64,000 nt of DNA from Candidatus Poribacteria bacterium. Its GTDB lineage: Bacteria > Poribacteria > WGA-4E > PCPOR2b. Below the pieces are notes generated by a model. That model searched no databases, was not told the DNA's origin, and worked only from the letters and a program-made list of their open reading frames with translations. Location of the stretch: assembly GCA_022826645.1 (NCBI GenBank), contig JAJDUM010000017.1, positions 62,001 to 126,000 of the forward strand, read 5' to 3'. Each line of letters begins with the position of its first letter. The first letter of the stretch is position 1. Shown piece after piece: positions 36,704 through 45,015 of the stretch. The translations under genes were made by a program, and so were the position numbers.

Positions 36704-37495
36704 CTATCGGCGGCGGATGTGCGGGGCTTCCATCACCTCTCGCTCTTCCGGCGTCATATCCTCAATATAGTCAGGGTATGTAATCTGATGTGCGCCTGCA
36801 CTGTATGCCTGAAAGCCGGGACTAAACTTATAAAGCACCGCCCGTCGCTGATGCTTCGCTGTCCACGGCAGAGTTCCGTGTGTCAAGGTTTCGCTGAAGA
36901 TAATCGCATCACCGGCTTCCGCATTGACTTCGAGCACATGCTCTTGATATTTTTCCCACAACTTCATGCTTTGGGGACAGGGAAGGTTGGCTTTATGACT
37001 ACCCGGAATGACCGCTAACCCACCATCTCCGGGCCCTTCGTCCGCCATCATATATTCGACGACCGTGAGTCCGGTGTAGATACGGCCATCTTTGAAGAAA
37101 TAGGCTTCTGAAAAGTTCGGACGTTCGATTCCGCCGCCGTGCAACGTGCCGCCTTCTGCGCCTTCGTCCATGGCGATCATCCCCGGTCCGTGATCAAGTC
37201 GATAACCTTCTCCCAATATGCCATCAAGGTAGGGCTTAATTGCTGGGTGAATGAGGAACTGGCGAAACGGTTCGCACCAAGGACGTTCCCACGCCAGCAT
37301 CCCACCCAAATCTATCCGCCGAGAAGTCCCTGACAACGTTTTTGAATCGCCAGATAGTGACCTGTCTATCTCTTTCGCTTGATCAAAATGGTGATCGATT
37401 GCCGCGTTGCAACGCTTCACCTCTTCAGGGGTGAGTACATCTTTGATAACGAGATAACCCGTCAAATCGAATAGATAACGTTCATCTTCGGTCAT
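36704..37495 (-). CDS. PhyH-family protein with HGG in place of the HxD metal motif
   Basis: 263 residues. The position of the HxD is TLHGGGIERPNF (about residue 117-128), so the carboxylate ligand is missing while the His remains. VIPGSHKANL follows, and the distal His and Arg are in LTHGTLPWTAKHQRRAVL. In iron/2-oxoglutarate halogenases of this fold the Asp is replaced by Gly or Ala, leaving a site for chloride. Halogenation is thus one possibility; loss of classic hydroxylase chemistry or use of a different ligand is another. The gene at 63150 is its nearest relative here. AGGAGG lies 12 nt before the ATG. Confidence 0.85.
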   Translation of the reverse strand: MTEDERYLFDLTGYLVIKDVLTPEEVKRCNAAIDHHFDQAKEIDRSLSGDSKTLSGTSRRIDLGGMLAWERPWCEPFRQFLIHPAIKPYLDGILGEGYRLDHGPGMIAMDEGAEGGTLHGGGIERPNFSEAYFFKDGRIYTGLTVVEYMMADEGPGDGGLAVIPGSHKANLPCPQSMKLWEKYQEHVLEVNAEAGDAIIFSETLTHGTLPWTAKHQRRAVLYKFSPGFQAYSAGAHQITYPDYIEDMTPEEREVMEAPHIRRR

Positions 37496-37580
37496 CGTAT
37501 GATAGCCTCCTATCTACTGTCCGGGATAGCAGAATTGAGCAGGATACATCAAGAGAATCCTGCTCAATCCGACTCGAAAC

Positions 37581-38225
37581 TTAACTATTTGCTGCCCACT
37601 GCACGCCCTGGGCAAGCATCTTCTGCATAGCCGGTCGCTCAAATGTACCGGGACCATGTCCGAGTGATGTATAGAACACCCGGCCATCCCCATAGGATTT
37701 TGTCCACGCCATTGGGTGCTGTTTCTCTGACCATTCCGCCGACGCAAGGATGTGGATGTAGGGATCGTAAGCGGACATATAGATCTCGTCTTCGACCTCA
37801 AAATCCCCAACACCCTGTGTAATTGGGTGAGTTGAATCCTCTATATTGACCGTGAAGGTATCACCTGGTGGATGCCAATTGGCGGCTCCGCCGATGAGAT
37901 CAACGGCACGTCCTCCAATCCACCATGCGGTTCCGTGAATACCGACGAGTCCCTTACCACCACTAACGAATTGGAAGAGACCGTCTTCTTGCTCAGACGT
38001 GAGGTCTGGTTCCCGCTTGGGTGTACCGTCAGGTTGACTGACTGTGCGGGTGAACCCGGTGCCGAATACACAGACATCAAATTCGTTCAGTTGGGACGAC
38101 CCCAAAACCCCTTTATCCTCAGTAAGTTCCACCGACATATCGCCTCGTGCCGAGAGGAAGTCGCTGATAACGGACGCGCTATCTGCAAACCTGTGATTTG
38201 GACCGGATAGGACTAAAGCTTTCAA
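37581..38225 (-). CDS. ThuA-like (trehalose utilisation) domain protein
   Basis: 214 residues of the ThuA fold, a class I glutamine-amidotransferase-like domain. KALVLSGPNHRFAD starts the first strand. GGKGLVGIHGTAWW near the middle is the family signature, and DSTHPITQGVGDFEVEDEIY and DGRVFYTSLGHGPGTF (residues 180-195) close it. ThuA proteins help convert trehalose-type sugars to keto sugars in rhizobia; wider members are uncharacterised. The start appears to be TTG at 38225: GAGGAGG lies 8 nt before it and no ATG is in reach. Its promoter region is shared with the divergent operon at 38437. Confidence 0.87.
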   Translation of the reverse strand: MKALVLSGPNHRFADSASVISDFLSARGDMSVELTEDKGVLGSSQLNEFDVCVFGTGFTRTVSQPDGTPKREPDLTSEQEDGLFQFVSGGKGLVGIHGTAWWIGGRAVDLIGGAANWHPPGDTFTVNIEDSTHPITQGVGDFEVEDEIYMSAYDPYIHILASAEWSEKQHPMAWTKSYGDGRVFYTSLGHGPGTFERPAMQKMLAQGVQWAANS

Positions 38226-38368
38226 TGTAAGTGCCTCCTCTACTCTGTTTGATTATCGTTATACTTCTGCGCTCACTTGAACGCGCAGTGATACTAAGTC
38301 TGCCGTCAGTATAGAGAAAAATAGAAGTCGTGTCAAGACAATTTTAGTTGCTTCCATAGGGAGGAATA

Positions 38369-38397
38369 TTGATAACTTTCTGTGTGTGATGTATAAT
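38369..38397 (+). promoter_or_regulatory. Strong sigma70 promoter of the epimerase/PhyH operon
   Basis: TTGATA, 17 nt and a perfect TATAAT, 39 nt before the epimerase ATG, which has AAGGAG 6 nt upstream. Confidence 0.8.
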
Positions 38398-38436
38398 ACA
38401 GAAACCGTGTGTAAAACATATAAAAAGGAGATAAAC

Positions 38437-39198
38437 ATGGCGCAAAAGAAAGTACTCATCACCGGTATGAGCGGATTGATCGGCGGCATCGTGCGAGAGC
38501 GTTTGGAAGAAACATACGCCTTGAGCGCACTTAATCGTCGCCCGGTAGAAGGAATTGAATGCCATCAAGCGGATATCGCTGACCTCGATGCGATACAACC
38601 CGCCTTTGAGGGTGTCGATGTGGTTGTACACTTAGCAGCGAACGCACGAGGCGGTGCGACGTGGGAAGATCTTTTGAATCCCAATATCATCGGAACTTAC
38701 AATGTTTTTGAAGCGTCACGGCGAGCGGGGGTTAAGCGGGTTATCTACGCCAGTAGCGGTTCAACGGTCAGTAATTGTGAACGGGGATTTCCCTACAATA
38801 CCCTCGTTGAAGGTCGTTACAATGAGGCCCCCGCAACATGGGATAAGCTGGATCACAATTCCTTGACACGACCAAGTGGACTCTACGGATGCACGAAGGT
38901 ATTCGGTGAAGCGTTGGCAAGACACTTTACGGATACGTCCGACATCTCAATAATCTGCCTGCGTATCGGTGCGGTTACGCGCGAGAACCGTCCAACACAG
39001 CCACGCACCTTCTCTGTCTGGTGCAGCCATCGAGACATCGCACAGATGGTTCAAAAGTGCGTTGAAGCACCGGATAGCGTGAAGTTTGACATCTTCTTTG
39101 CGGTATCGGATAACAGATGGAGCTATCGAGACTACTCACATGCTCGTGAGGTCGTTGGTTTTGAGCCACAGGATGCAGCAGAAGACCATCGTGAATAA
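38437..39198 (+). CDS. NAD-dependent epimerase/dehydratase (uronate-dehydrogenase-like SDR)
   Basis: 253 residues from the ATG at 38437; an open frame extends 17 codons upstream through the promoter and is not used. Glycine motif ITGMSGLIGGIV (residues 8-19), active-site Ser in YASSGS, Tyr and Lys in GLYGCTKVFGE. It is a paralogue of the gene at 20666, sharing the line NIIGTYNVFEA and the ending QDxAEDH. It is the first gene of a plus-strand run that continues with three PhyH genes and a 2-hydroxyacid dehydrogenase. Galacturonate or glucuronate oxidation is the nearest known activity. Confidence 0.88.
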   Translation: MAQKKVLITGMSGLIGGIVRERLEETYALSALNRRPVEGIECHQADIADLDAIQPAFEGVDVVVHLAANARGGATWEDLLNPNIIGTYNVFEASRRAGVKRVIYASSGSTVSNCERGFPYNTLVEGRYNEAPATWDKLDHNSLTRPSGLYGCTKVFGEALARHFTDTSDISIICLRIGAVTRENRPTQPRTFSVWCSHRDIAQMVQKCVEAPDSVKFDIFFAVSDNRWSYRDYSHAREVVGFEPQDAAEDHRE

Positions 39199-39218
39199 TG
39201 AACCGGAGGATAATTTTG

Positions 39219-40106
39219 ATGGACAAATCCATTGCTATCACGGAAGAACAACGACGACAGTTTGATGAAGATGGGTTTATTCTAATTGAAGATGCTCTCA
39301 GTCCCACAGAGGTTGGGACGTTAATCGAAGTGGTAGACGAGTTGGATGCGCGCTATCACAGTGAGAAAGGGATTGGACTAGATGAACCGTTTCAGATCCG
39401 GAACGCCCTCGCTCACCATGAGGAGCTGTTGCGTCTAATCGATCATCCGGTGCTGCTGCCGCTTGTAGTGGATGTTCTCGGCGTTAATATCCAGATCCGC
39501 ACATCACACCTCGATGTGCGTCCGCCCAGCCCGCCCGAATACGCAAGTCAGAAATTGGGGGCAAAGGATAGCTTTTTCCCTTGGCACTCGGACGGACCGA
39601 ACTTCGGGTATCCGCTTACCAACGGACAGGTGCCGTTTGTGGAAGTCAAGGTCGGCTACTACTTGACAGATCTGACCGAACACAACAGTGGTGCAATTTG
39701 CGTGGTGCGGGGCAGCCATAAGATGTCACCAGCACTGATACATGAGGAGGGCTACGAGATTGACCCAGACCGAATCGTAGAGGTGAACGTCCGTCCCGGC
39801 ACAGCGATGCTCTGGCGTACCGCGCTCTGGCATTGTCTCACCCCAAACCTGTCAAACCATGCCCGGAAGTGTCTTTACTACGGCTATCACTACCGCTGGA
39901 TTCGGCCCGCCGACTACATCCACCAAGCCCCTGACCTAATCGCGCGCTGTACACCGATTCAGCGGCAGCTGCTCGGGGAATTGGGAACCGGCGAAAGCAA
40001 CTACATGGGAGATAATGCTAACGTGCATCCGATTTCCAGGCATTGGCGACCGGAAGCTGATGACATTCCACTCCAGGCATGGGCGGAAGCACAGATGCAC
40101 TTATAG
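39219..40106 (+). CDS. PhyH-type Fe(II)/2-oxoglutarate oxygenase
   Basis: 295 residues from the ATG at 39219, preceded by GGAGGA; an earlier ATG at 39198 overlaps the stop of the epimerase and lacks a site. The HxD is in PWHSDGPNFG, the PGSH motif appears as VVRGSHK, and the distal His is in LWHCLTPNLSNHARK with the arginine. The C-terminus CTPIQRQLLG and DIPLQAW puts it with the tandem pair at 6142 and 7089. It is co-transcribed with the epimerase gene. Confidence 0.92.
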   Translation: MDKSIAITEEQRRQFDEDGFILIEDALSPTEVGTLIEVVDELDARYHSEKGIGLDEPFQIRNALAHHEELLRLIDHPVLLPLVVDVLGVNIQIRTSHLDVRPPSPPEYASQKLGAKDSFFPWHSDGPNFGYPLTNGQVPFVEVKVGYYLTDLTEHNSGAICVVRGSHKMSPALIHEEGYEIDPDRIVEVNVRPGTAMLWRTALWHCLTPNLSNHARKCLYYGYHYRWIRPADYIHQAPDLIARCTPIQRQLLGELGTGESNYMGDNANVHPISRHWRPEADDIPLQAWAEAQMHL

Positions 40107-40130
40107 ACCATTTTTCTATTCCTCAGAGTG

Positions 40131-40159
40131 TTGACAAGTGTGCATGGTATGCGTATAAT
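40131..40159 (+). promoter_or_regulatory. Perfect-consensus sigma70 promoter before the 40216 PhyH gene
   Basis: TTGACA, exactly 17 nt, TATAAT: both boxes match the consensus fully. It lies in the 109-nt gap after the previous PhyH gene, 57 nt before the next start, so the second part of the operon has its own strong start point. Confidence 0.85.
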
Positions 40160-40215
40160 CGCTTGGAACCTTTGAATCCCTCTCACCAAACTAATACTCC
40201 TGATGAGGCACTATC

Positions 40216-41418
40216 ATGCAAGTGAACCGCCAACAACTGATGGACGAAGGTTATAATATCCTGCGCAACGTAGTTCCTCCGGATCAACTCCAGTCGCTGC
40301 GTGACGGTATCGAACACATGGTTAATCGGCGAAAGGAGCTCTCCGTCCAACGACGCACTCCTGACCAACCGCCAGGAGGTGAATGGGCGGCGAGTGGCCA
40401 GCCACGATTGAAATTCTCCACAGATTGCGACAGCATATCCGCCAATGTCATCGAGTTCTTGACTCACGAAAATACTTTGGGCGTTGCCCAGCAACTGATG
40501 GATACGGAAGACGTCGTACCACACAATCTTGCCTGCCTCTGTAGTGCGACCGCTGGCGAGACCGGTCCCGCGAAATGGCATCGCGATATTGGTCCAGGGG
40601 AGCCTGCACCGTTGCGGGGCATGATTTCCAATATGCAGCACCACGGTCCGAGCTATCTCCAATGGAATATTGCCCTTTACGATGATAGCGTATTTTGGAT
40701 TGTTCCCCGCAGCCACCGACGAGTCAACACCGACGAAGAGAATCAGCAGCTGGTTGAAAACGCTTCCGTCCCGCTGCCCGATGGTATGCCTGTTGAACTC
40801 AAAGCGGGCGACGGAGTCGTATACACCCATCTATTGCTGCACTGGGGGAGTTACTACAGCAGTAAAATGCGGCGGACCCTTCACCCCGGCTACCGTCCTT
40901 TCCATTTTCCCTCCTTCCCCAACGTTCATTGGCGACATTGGGAACCGGGATTCTATCACTATCTTTCGGACGGGGTAAGAGCGCAATTTGAGGCATGGGA
41001 TGCACTGTTTTTTACAGAGTCCGATCTGATTGCCAAGATTTTTCATGCAATCATAAACAAGGAGGTTGACGCGTTTCAGGCGGGGCTTGACCAACTACAC
41101 CCATCGCCACACGACCGAATGGTCTGTGTCGTTATGCTCTCAAAATTGAGTCGTGCGTTGTATCGACTCAAGCACACAGACACCCCACCCGATTCACTCT
41201 GGGGCAACGGCAGAGACATCGTCTACCTCGGCAGCCACTTTAGCGTTGAACAAACAGAGATCCTGTGGACACGGTTTGACGCACTCGACCAAAAATTGAA
41301 GCACTCTGATCAGGAAGACCATCCCGGTTTTCAACGGAGTATGTCGCCATACGATTCCGACAACATGCCCACAGATTTTGAGGTTGGGGACTTTATCAAT
41401 AGTTGGAATAACGTCTAA
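40216..41418 (+). CDS. PhyH-type oxygenase, long form (about 400 residues)
   Basis: 400 residues, a clear paralogue of the gene at 29444 (same start MQxNxxQxMxEGY, same YLQWNIxLYDDSV and EENQQL lines, same long C-terminal extension). The HxD is in AKWHRDIGPG (about residue 121) and the distal His is in LLHWGSYYSSKMRRT. The usual PGSH is PRSHRRVN, with Arg for Gly. A near-perfect promoter lies upstream. The next gene is 43 nt downstream. Substrate unknown. Confidence 0.9.
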   Translation: MQVNRQQLMDEGYNILRNVVPPDQLQSLRDGIEHMVNRRKELSVQRRTPDQPPGGEWAASGQPRLKFSTDCDSISANVIEFLTHENTLGVAQQLMDTEDVVPHNLACLCSATAGETGPAKWHRDIGPGEPAPLRGMISNMQHHGPSYLQWNIALYDDSVFWIVPRSHRRVNTDEENQQLVENASVPLPDGMPVELKAGDGVVYTHLLLHWGSYYSSKMRRTLHPGYRPFHFPSFPNVHWRHWEPGFYHYLSDGVRAQFEAWDALFFTESDLIAKIFHAIINKEVDAFQAGLDQLHPSPHDRMVCVVMLSKLSRALYRLKHTDTPPDSLWGNGRDIVYLGSHFSVEQTEILWTRFDALDQKLKHSDQEDHPGFQRSMSPYDSDNMPTDFEVGDFINSWNNV

Positions 41419-41461
41419 TCTACAAATTAGCATTCACATTCTATCCTGAAGGAGGCACCCC

Positions 41462-42259
41462 ATGTCGAAGTTCCGACTTACGCTAGAACAACACCGTTTC
41501 ATGGATACATTCGGCTATCTCCATTTCCCCGGCTTCCTCAATGACTGCATCGATCAGATTATTGAGGCATTTGAGCAGGTCTGGGTTGACCTGAACATAG
41601 ATCACCCCGAAACCCAACGCACATACATCGTGCCGTTCATCGGTCAAAGTGAATATCTCAGTTCGCTTCTCGACGACGACCGGATTGATGGCATCTTCGC
41701 CAGTCTGTTAGGCGACGATTACACCTATCTCGGCAGCGACGGCAATTTCTACAGCGGGGACACCGGTTGGCATTCCGATGGCGGTTGGCCCCGTCCTGTC
41801 CGTTTCTACAAGATGGCATTTTACCTTGACCCACTGACTGCGGATACCGGGGCAGTACGCTTCATCCCTGGCAGCCACAGATACGGCGAGCTATACGCCG
41901 AAACGGTACAACAGAATATCAGCAGTTTAGAGGAGACCTACGCGCTCGATGGACCTTCAGTCCCCGCAGTCGCCCTCGAATCGAATCCGGGGGATTTGGT
42001 CATTTTCAACCAAGCCTTGAAGCATAGTTCATGGGGCGGTGGTACGCAGCGGCGTATGTTCACGATTAACTGCGGCTACCGCTACAAGGAAGACGAGATG
42101 CATTTCCTACGCAAGGAGCTTGATCTCGTGTCGCGTTTCGGGCAAGGAAAGGTCTATGGAGACAACATGATAAAAACAGCGGGACCGGAGCGGATGGTGC
42201 ATCTTGAGCAGGCTTTGGCACTCGCTCCAAATGGCGTTTGGACTGCTTCAGAAACGTAG
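41462..42259 (+). CDS. PhyH-type Fe(II)/2-oxoglutarate oxygenase
   Basis: 265 residues. The HxD is in TGWHSDGGWP (about residue 102), FIPGSHRYGE follows, and the distal His and Arg are in LKHSSWGGGTQRRMF. It shares the KMAFYLDP strand and HxSWGG motif with the pair at the left edge, so this subfamily has members 40 kb apart. GGAGG lies 7 nt before the ATG. It is the third PhyH gene in a row in this run. Confidence 0.92.
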   Translation: MSKFRLTLEQHRFMDTFGYLHFPGFLNDCIDQIIEAFEQVWVDLNIDHPETQRTYIVPFIGQSEYLSSLLDDDRIDGIFASLLGDDYTYLGSDGNFYSGDTGWHSDGGWPRPVRFYKMAFYLDPLTADTGAVRFIPGSHRYGELYAETVQQNISSLEETYALDGPSVPAVALESNPGDLVIFNQALKHSSWGGGTQRRMFTINCGYRYKEDEMHFLRKELDLVSRFGQGKVYGDNMIKTAGPERMVHLEQALALAPNGVWTASET

Positions 42260-42343
42260 AAATATACGAGCCAGTATATAGACCTGTGTAACTACTGACA
42301 GTTCTACGCAGAAACTCCTCTTAACAAACGGGAAGGATCTACA

Positions 42344-43291
42344 ATGGCAAAACTCAAAGCGTTAATTACAGGAAGGTACAGTCCAGAGGTTGAAGCAATA
42401 AGTGAAGATGCTCCATCCGAAGTCGAGATTTGCTTTTTGCCACGGGGTGAGGCACTTGGCGACCACGTATCCAACGTTGACATCATCTATGGACATATCG
42501 GTGAAGCAGATCTCGCCAAAGCCAAGTCGCTGCGGTGGGTACAGGTCGCTTCCGCGGGTGTTGAAGGGATGATGTATCCTGCTTTCAAAGCCAGCGATAT
42601 CATCCTGACCAATAGCCGCCGGATGCACGGCTCACAGATCGCAGAACACGCATTTGCCCTACTGCTGTCGCTCACCCGCCGTATTATCACGCAGTACGAC
42701 TTCATGAAGGATAAACGGTGGGAAAAAGCACCGTGCATCGAATTAGCAGGGATGACGATGGGAATTTTGGGGCTTGGGGGCATCGGTCGCGCTATTGCGA
42801 CACGTGCACAAGCCTTCGAGTTGAACGTAATCGCGGTCGATCCGGAACCGATGGAAAAGCCGGAGAGTGTCACTGAACTTGGCAAGTTAGATTGGCTGAA
42901 CGAATTTATGGCGAAATCCAACGTTGTGGTGGTCTGCTGCCCAATCACGCCAGAAACGCATAAACTCCTATCGCACGAAGAATTTGGCCAGATGCAGGAC
43001 GGGAGCTACTTGGTCAATATCAGCCGCGGCAAGGTGGTTGATGAAGACGCCTTACTCGCTGCGCTCCGTAGTGGTAAACTCGCTGCCGCAGGGTTGGATG
43101 TCACTTATACCGAACCGTGCCCGCCGGAGAGCCCGTTATGGACGGAACCGAACGTCGTTTTGACAGCACATACTGCTGGGGGTTCGCAACATATTGAGGC
43201 CCGTACGATGCGCCTGTTCATCGACAACCTACATCGCTACGTCAAAGGGGAACCGTTGATCAATGTGGCGGACAAGGAAAAAGGGTATTAG
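42344..43291 (+). CDS. D-isomer-specific 2-hydroxyacid dehydrogenase
   Basis: 315 residues. The NAD site is GILGLGGIGRAIATRA (about residue 138-153), the catalytic Arg is in VNISRGKVVDEDAL, the Glu in DVTYTEPCPPESPLW and the His in LTAHTAGGSQ. All three catalytic residues are present. The family reduces 2-ketoacids to D-2-hydroxyacids or oxidises phosphoglycerate and glyoxylate. It ends the plus-strand run and its stop lies 10 nt from the end of the convergent SDR gene. Confidence 0.92.
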   Translation: MAKLKALITGRYSPEVEAISEDAPSEVEICFLPRGEALGDHVSNVDIIYGHIGEADLAKAKSLRWVQVASAGVEGMMYPAFKASDIILTNSRRMHGSQIAEHAFALLLSLTRRIITQYDFMKDKRWEKAPCIELAGMTMGILGLGGIGRAIATRAQAFELNVIAVDPEPMEKPESVTELGKLDWLNEFMAKSNVVVVCCPITPETHKLLSHEEFGQMQDGSYLVNISRGKVVDEDALLAALRSGKLAAAGLDVTYTEPCPPESPLWTEPNVVLTAHTAGGSQHIEARTMRLFIDNLHRYVKGEPLINVADKEKGY

Positions 43292-43301
43292 GGCAACCCA
43301 C

Positions 43302-44048
43302 TTATCGCGTGGCAATTGTTCCCCGAACATACGACGCAGCATCGGATGCAAGGAAAGTCAGGACGCGTGCAACCCCCTCCGGTTCTCCTAAAGATATGCG
43401 GGCGTTTTCAACGGCTGCCTCCGGAGAGTTTCCAGTTTGCTTCGCAGATTCCGCGATTTGTCGGAGCTTCAACGGAGTTGCAATACTACCGGGACAGATT
43501 GTATGGACGCGGATATTGAGTGGGGCGAGCTGGGGTGTGATAGTTAATACCATCCCGTTGACACCACCCTTGCTCGAACCGTAAGCGACCGATGAACTGC
43601 CACCGCTCACGCCGGCACCGGAGGCGATACACAAGATTACACCCCCGCCGCTCCGTTCTAAAATCGGCACGGCGTATTTAACCGACAGAAATGTACCTCT
43701 GAGATTTGTATCGATAACAGACTCAAACACCGCCTTCTCGAAGTCATCTACCCTAATACTTGGACCGCTCAAAATACCCGCGGAGGTAACCAACACGTTG
43801 AGCTGACCAAAGGCTTCATCCGCTGTTTTCATTAGATTCGCGACTTCGGATTCTACGTTGACATCGGTTCGGACAAATTGGGCGACGCCGCCTTCCGACT
43901 GAATAGCTTCCACCGTTTGTTCCCCACCATCAGTATTTATGTCACCAATGACAACCTTCGCACCTGCACGGGAATAGAGGATTGCTGACGCTGCACCGAT
44001 TCCTGTTGCTCCTCCGGTAATAACAGCGACTTTGTTTGTTAATTCCAT
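43302..44048 (-). CDS. Classical short-chain dehydrogenase/reductase
   Basis: 248 residues. The cofactor motif is ITGGATGIGAASA (residues 10-22), NNAG appears as VTSAG, the catalytic Ser is in CIASGAG and the YxxxK is in VAYGSSKGG. The C-terminal end SYVRGTIATR replaces the usual VxxDGG. Sequence lines such as HTICPGSIATPL are typical of 3-oxoacyl-ACP-reductase-like SDRs, which also include many sugar and alcohol dehydrogenases. Specificity is not visible. Upstream is a structured non-coding stretch. Confidence 0.9.
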   Translation of the reverse strand: MELTNKVAVITGGATGIGAASAILYSRAGAKVVIGDINTDGGEQTVEAIQSEGGVAQFVRTDVNVESEVANLMKTADEAFGQLNVLVTSAGILSGPSIRVDDFEKAVFESVIDTNLRGTFLSVKYAVPILERSGGGVILCIASGAGVSGGSSSVAYGSSKGGVNGMVLTITPQLAPLNIRVHTICPGSIATPLKLRQIAESAKQTGNSPEAAVENARISLGEPEGVARVLTFLASDAASYVRGTIATR

Positions 44049-44130
44049 ATCTGTCTCCTAATATAACGCGAGTTGCTAGTGATGTGAAATGTCACGAAAT
44101 GGGAAAATGGGGACTGAACTGGGTGCTTCA

Positions 44131-44217
44131 CGACTCGCAGTGGATTGACAAATCCACTGCACATATACGAATATGGCTCCGTTCCGCGAGTCCGAGACTT
44201 GGATATGGCTATCCAAG
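44131..44217. repeat. Compound hairpin element in the SDR/carbonic anhydrase gap
   Basis: A perfect 10-bp stem (GCAGTGGATT/AATCCACTGC, loop GACA, 44137-44160) is enclosed by an outer pair GACTCGC (44132) / GCGAGTC (44186). A second perfect stem CTTGGATA/TATCCAAG (44198-44217) follows. It lacks the GTAG foot. It fills the middle of the 388-nt gap between divergent genes. Confidence 0.55.
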
Positions 44218-44333
44218 CCGAGCGGGATCGATAACTAGCAACTTAGGTTAGTATAGTCTTAGAAATAGTACGTTTGGAATTGTAGCACGCCGGATATCTG
44301 TTGTCAATCTGCGAGTTGAGTTCGGAGATTTCC

Positions 44334-44362
44334 TTGTCCGGTGACTTAACGCATGATAAAAT
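44334..44362 (+). promoter_or_regulatory. Probable sigma70 promoter of the gamma carbonic anhydrase gene
   Basis: TTGTCC, 17 nt and TAAAAT, 74 nt before the ATG, which has GGAGG upstream. Confidence 0.45.
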
Positions 44363-44436
44363 TGATGCCCACTGATACAAATCGTTAGAGGGTTAGTTCC
44401 CTTTCAAGTGATACATCAATTAGATCTGGAGGAAAA

Positions 44437-44964
44437 ATGCAGATAGCTTATAAGGATATATTACCCACGATCCATCCATCCGCTTTCATCGCCCCCGGTG
44501 CGATGATTATCGGTGCTGTCACTGTTGGTGAAGAATCGAGCATCTGGTTTAACTGTGTGCTGCGAGGCGACTTAGAATACATCGAAGTCGGCGATCGTAC
44601 AAACATTCAGGATGGCACGGTTGTGCATCTCGATCCAGGGTTTCCCTGTGTGATTGGTGACGATGTTACTATCGGTCATGGTGCAATTGTCCACGGCTGC
44701 ACGGTTGAAGATGGCGCGATGATTTCGATGGGAGCAACAATCCTAACTGGTGCCAAGATTGGTGAGCGAGCAATTGTCGCTGCGGGTGCAGTTGTACGGG
44801 AGGGACAGGACATTCCGGCAGATGCATTGGCAATGGGGATTCCAGCACAGGTTAGACGAGAGGTCACTCCGGAGGATCTGGAACGTGTCCGATCAGGAAG
44901 GGAAGGCTACGTTGCGCGAGGGCAATTAATGCGGAAGTCGCTGAGTGAATACACTGATCAATAA
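44437..44964 (+). CDS. Gamma carbonic anhydrase-like hexapeptide-repeat protein
   Basis: 175 residues with left-handed beta-helix hexapeptide repeats (for example IIGAVTVGEESSIW, IGDDVTIGHGAIVHG and MGATILTGAKIGERAIVAAG). The zinc histidines are seen in VVHLD, IGHGA and IVHGCTV. The family catalyses carbon dioxide hydration or has a structural or ferripyochelin-binding-like role; with the ligands intact, carbonic anhydrase activity is plausible. A C-terminal helix (about 150-175) is usual. It ends 51 nt before the stop of the convergent radical SAM gene. Confidence 0.92.
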   Translation: MQIAYKDILPTIHPSAFIAPGAMIIGAVTVGEESSIWFNCVLRGDLEYIEVGDRTNIQDGTVVHLDPGFPCVIGDDVTIGHGAIVHGCTVEDGAMISMGATILTGAKIGERAIVAAGAVVREGQDIPADALAMGIPAQVRREVTPEDLERVRSGREGYVARGQLMRKSLSEYTDQ

Positions 44965-45015
44965 CACCTAAGAGGTATTGACAAGATCAGACAGAGTGGC
45001 GAGTGTCGTATTGAC

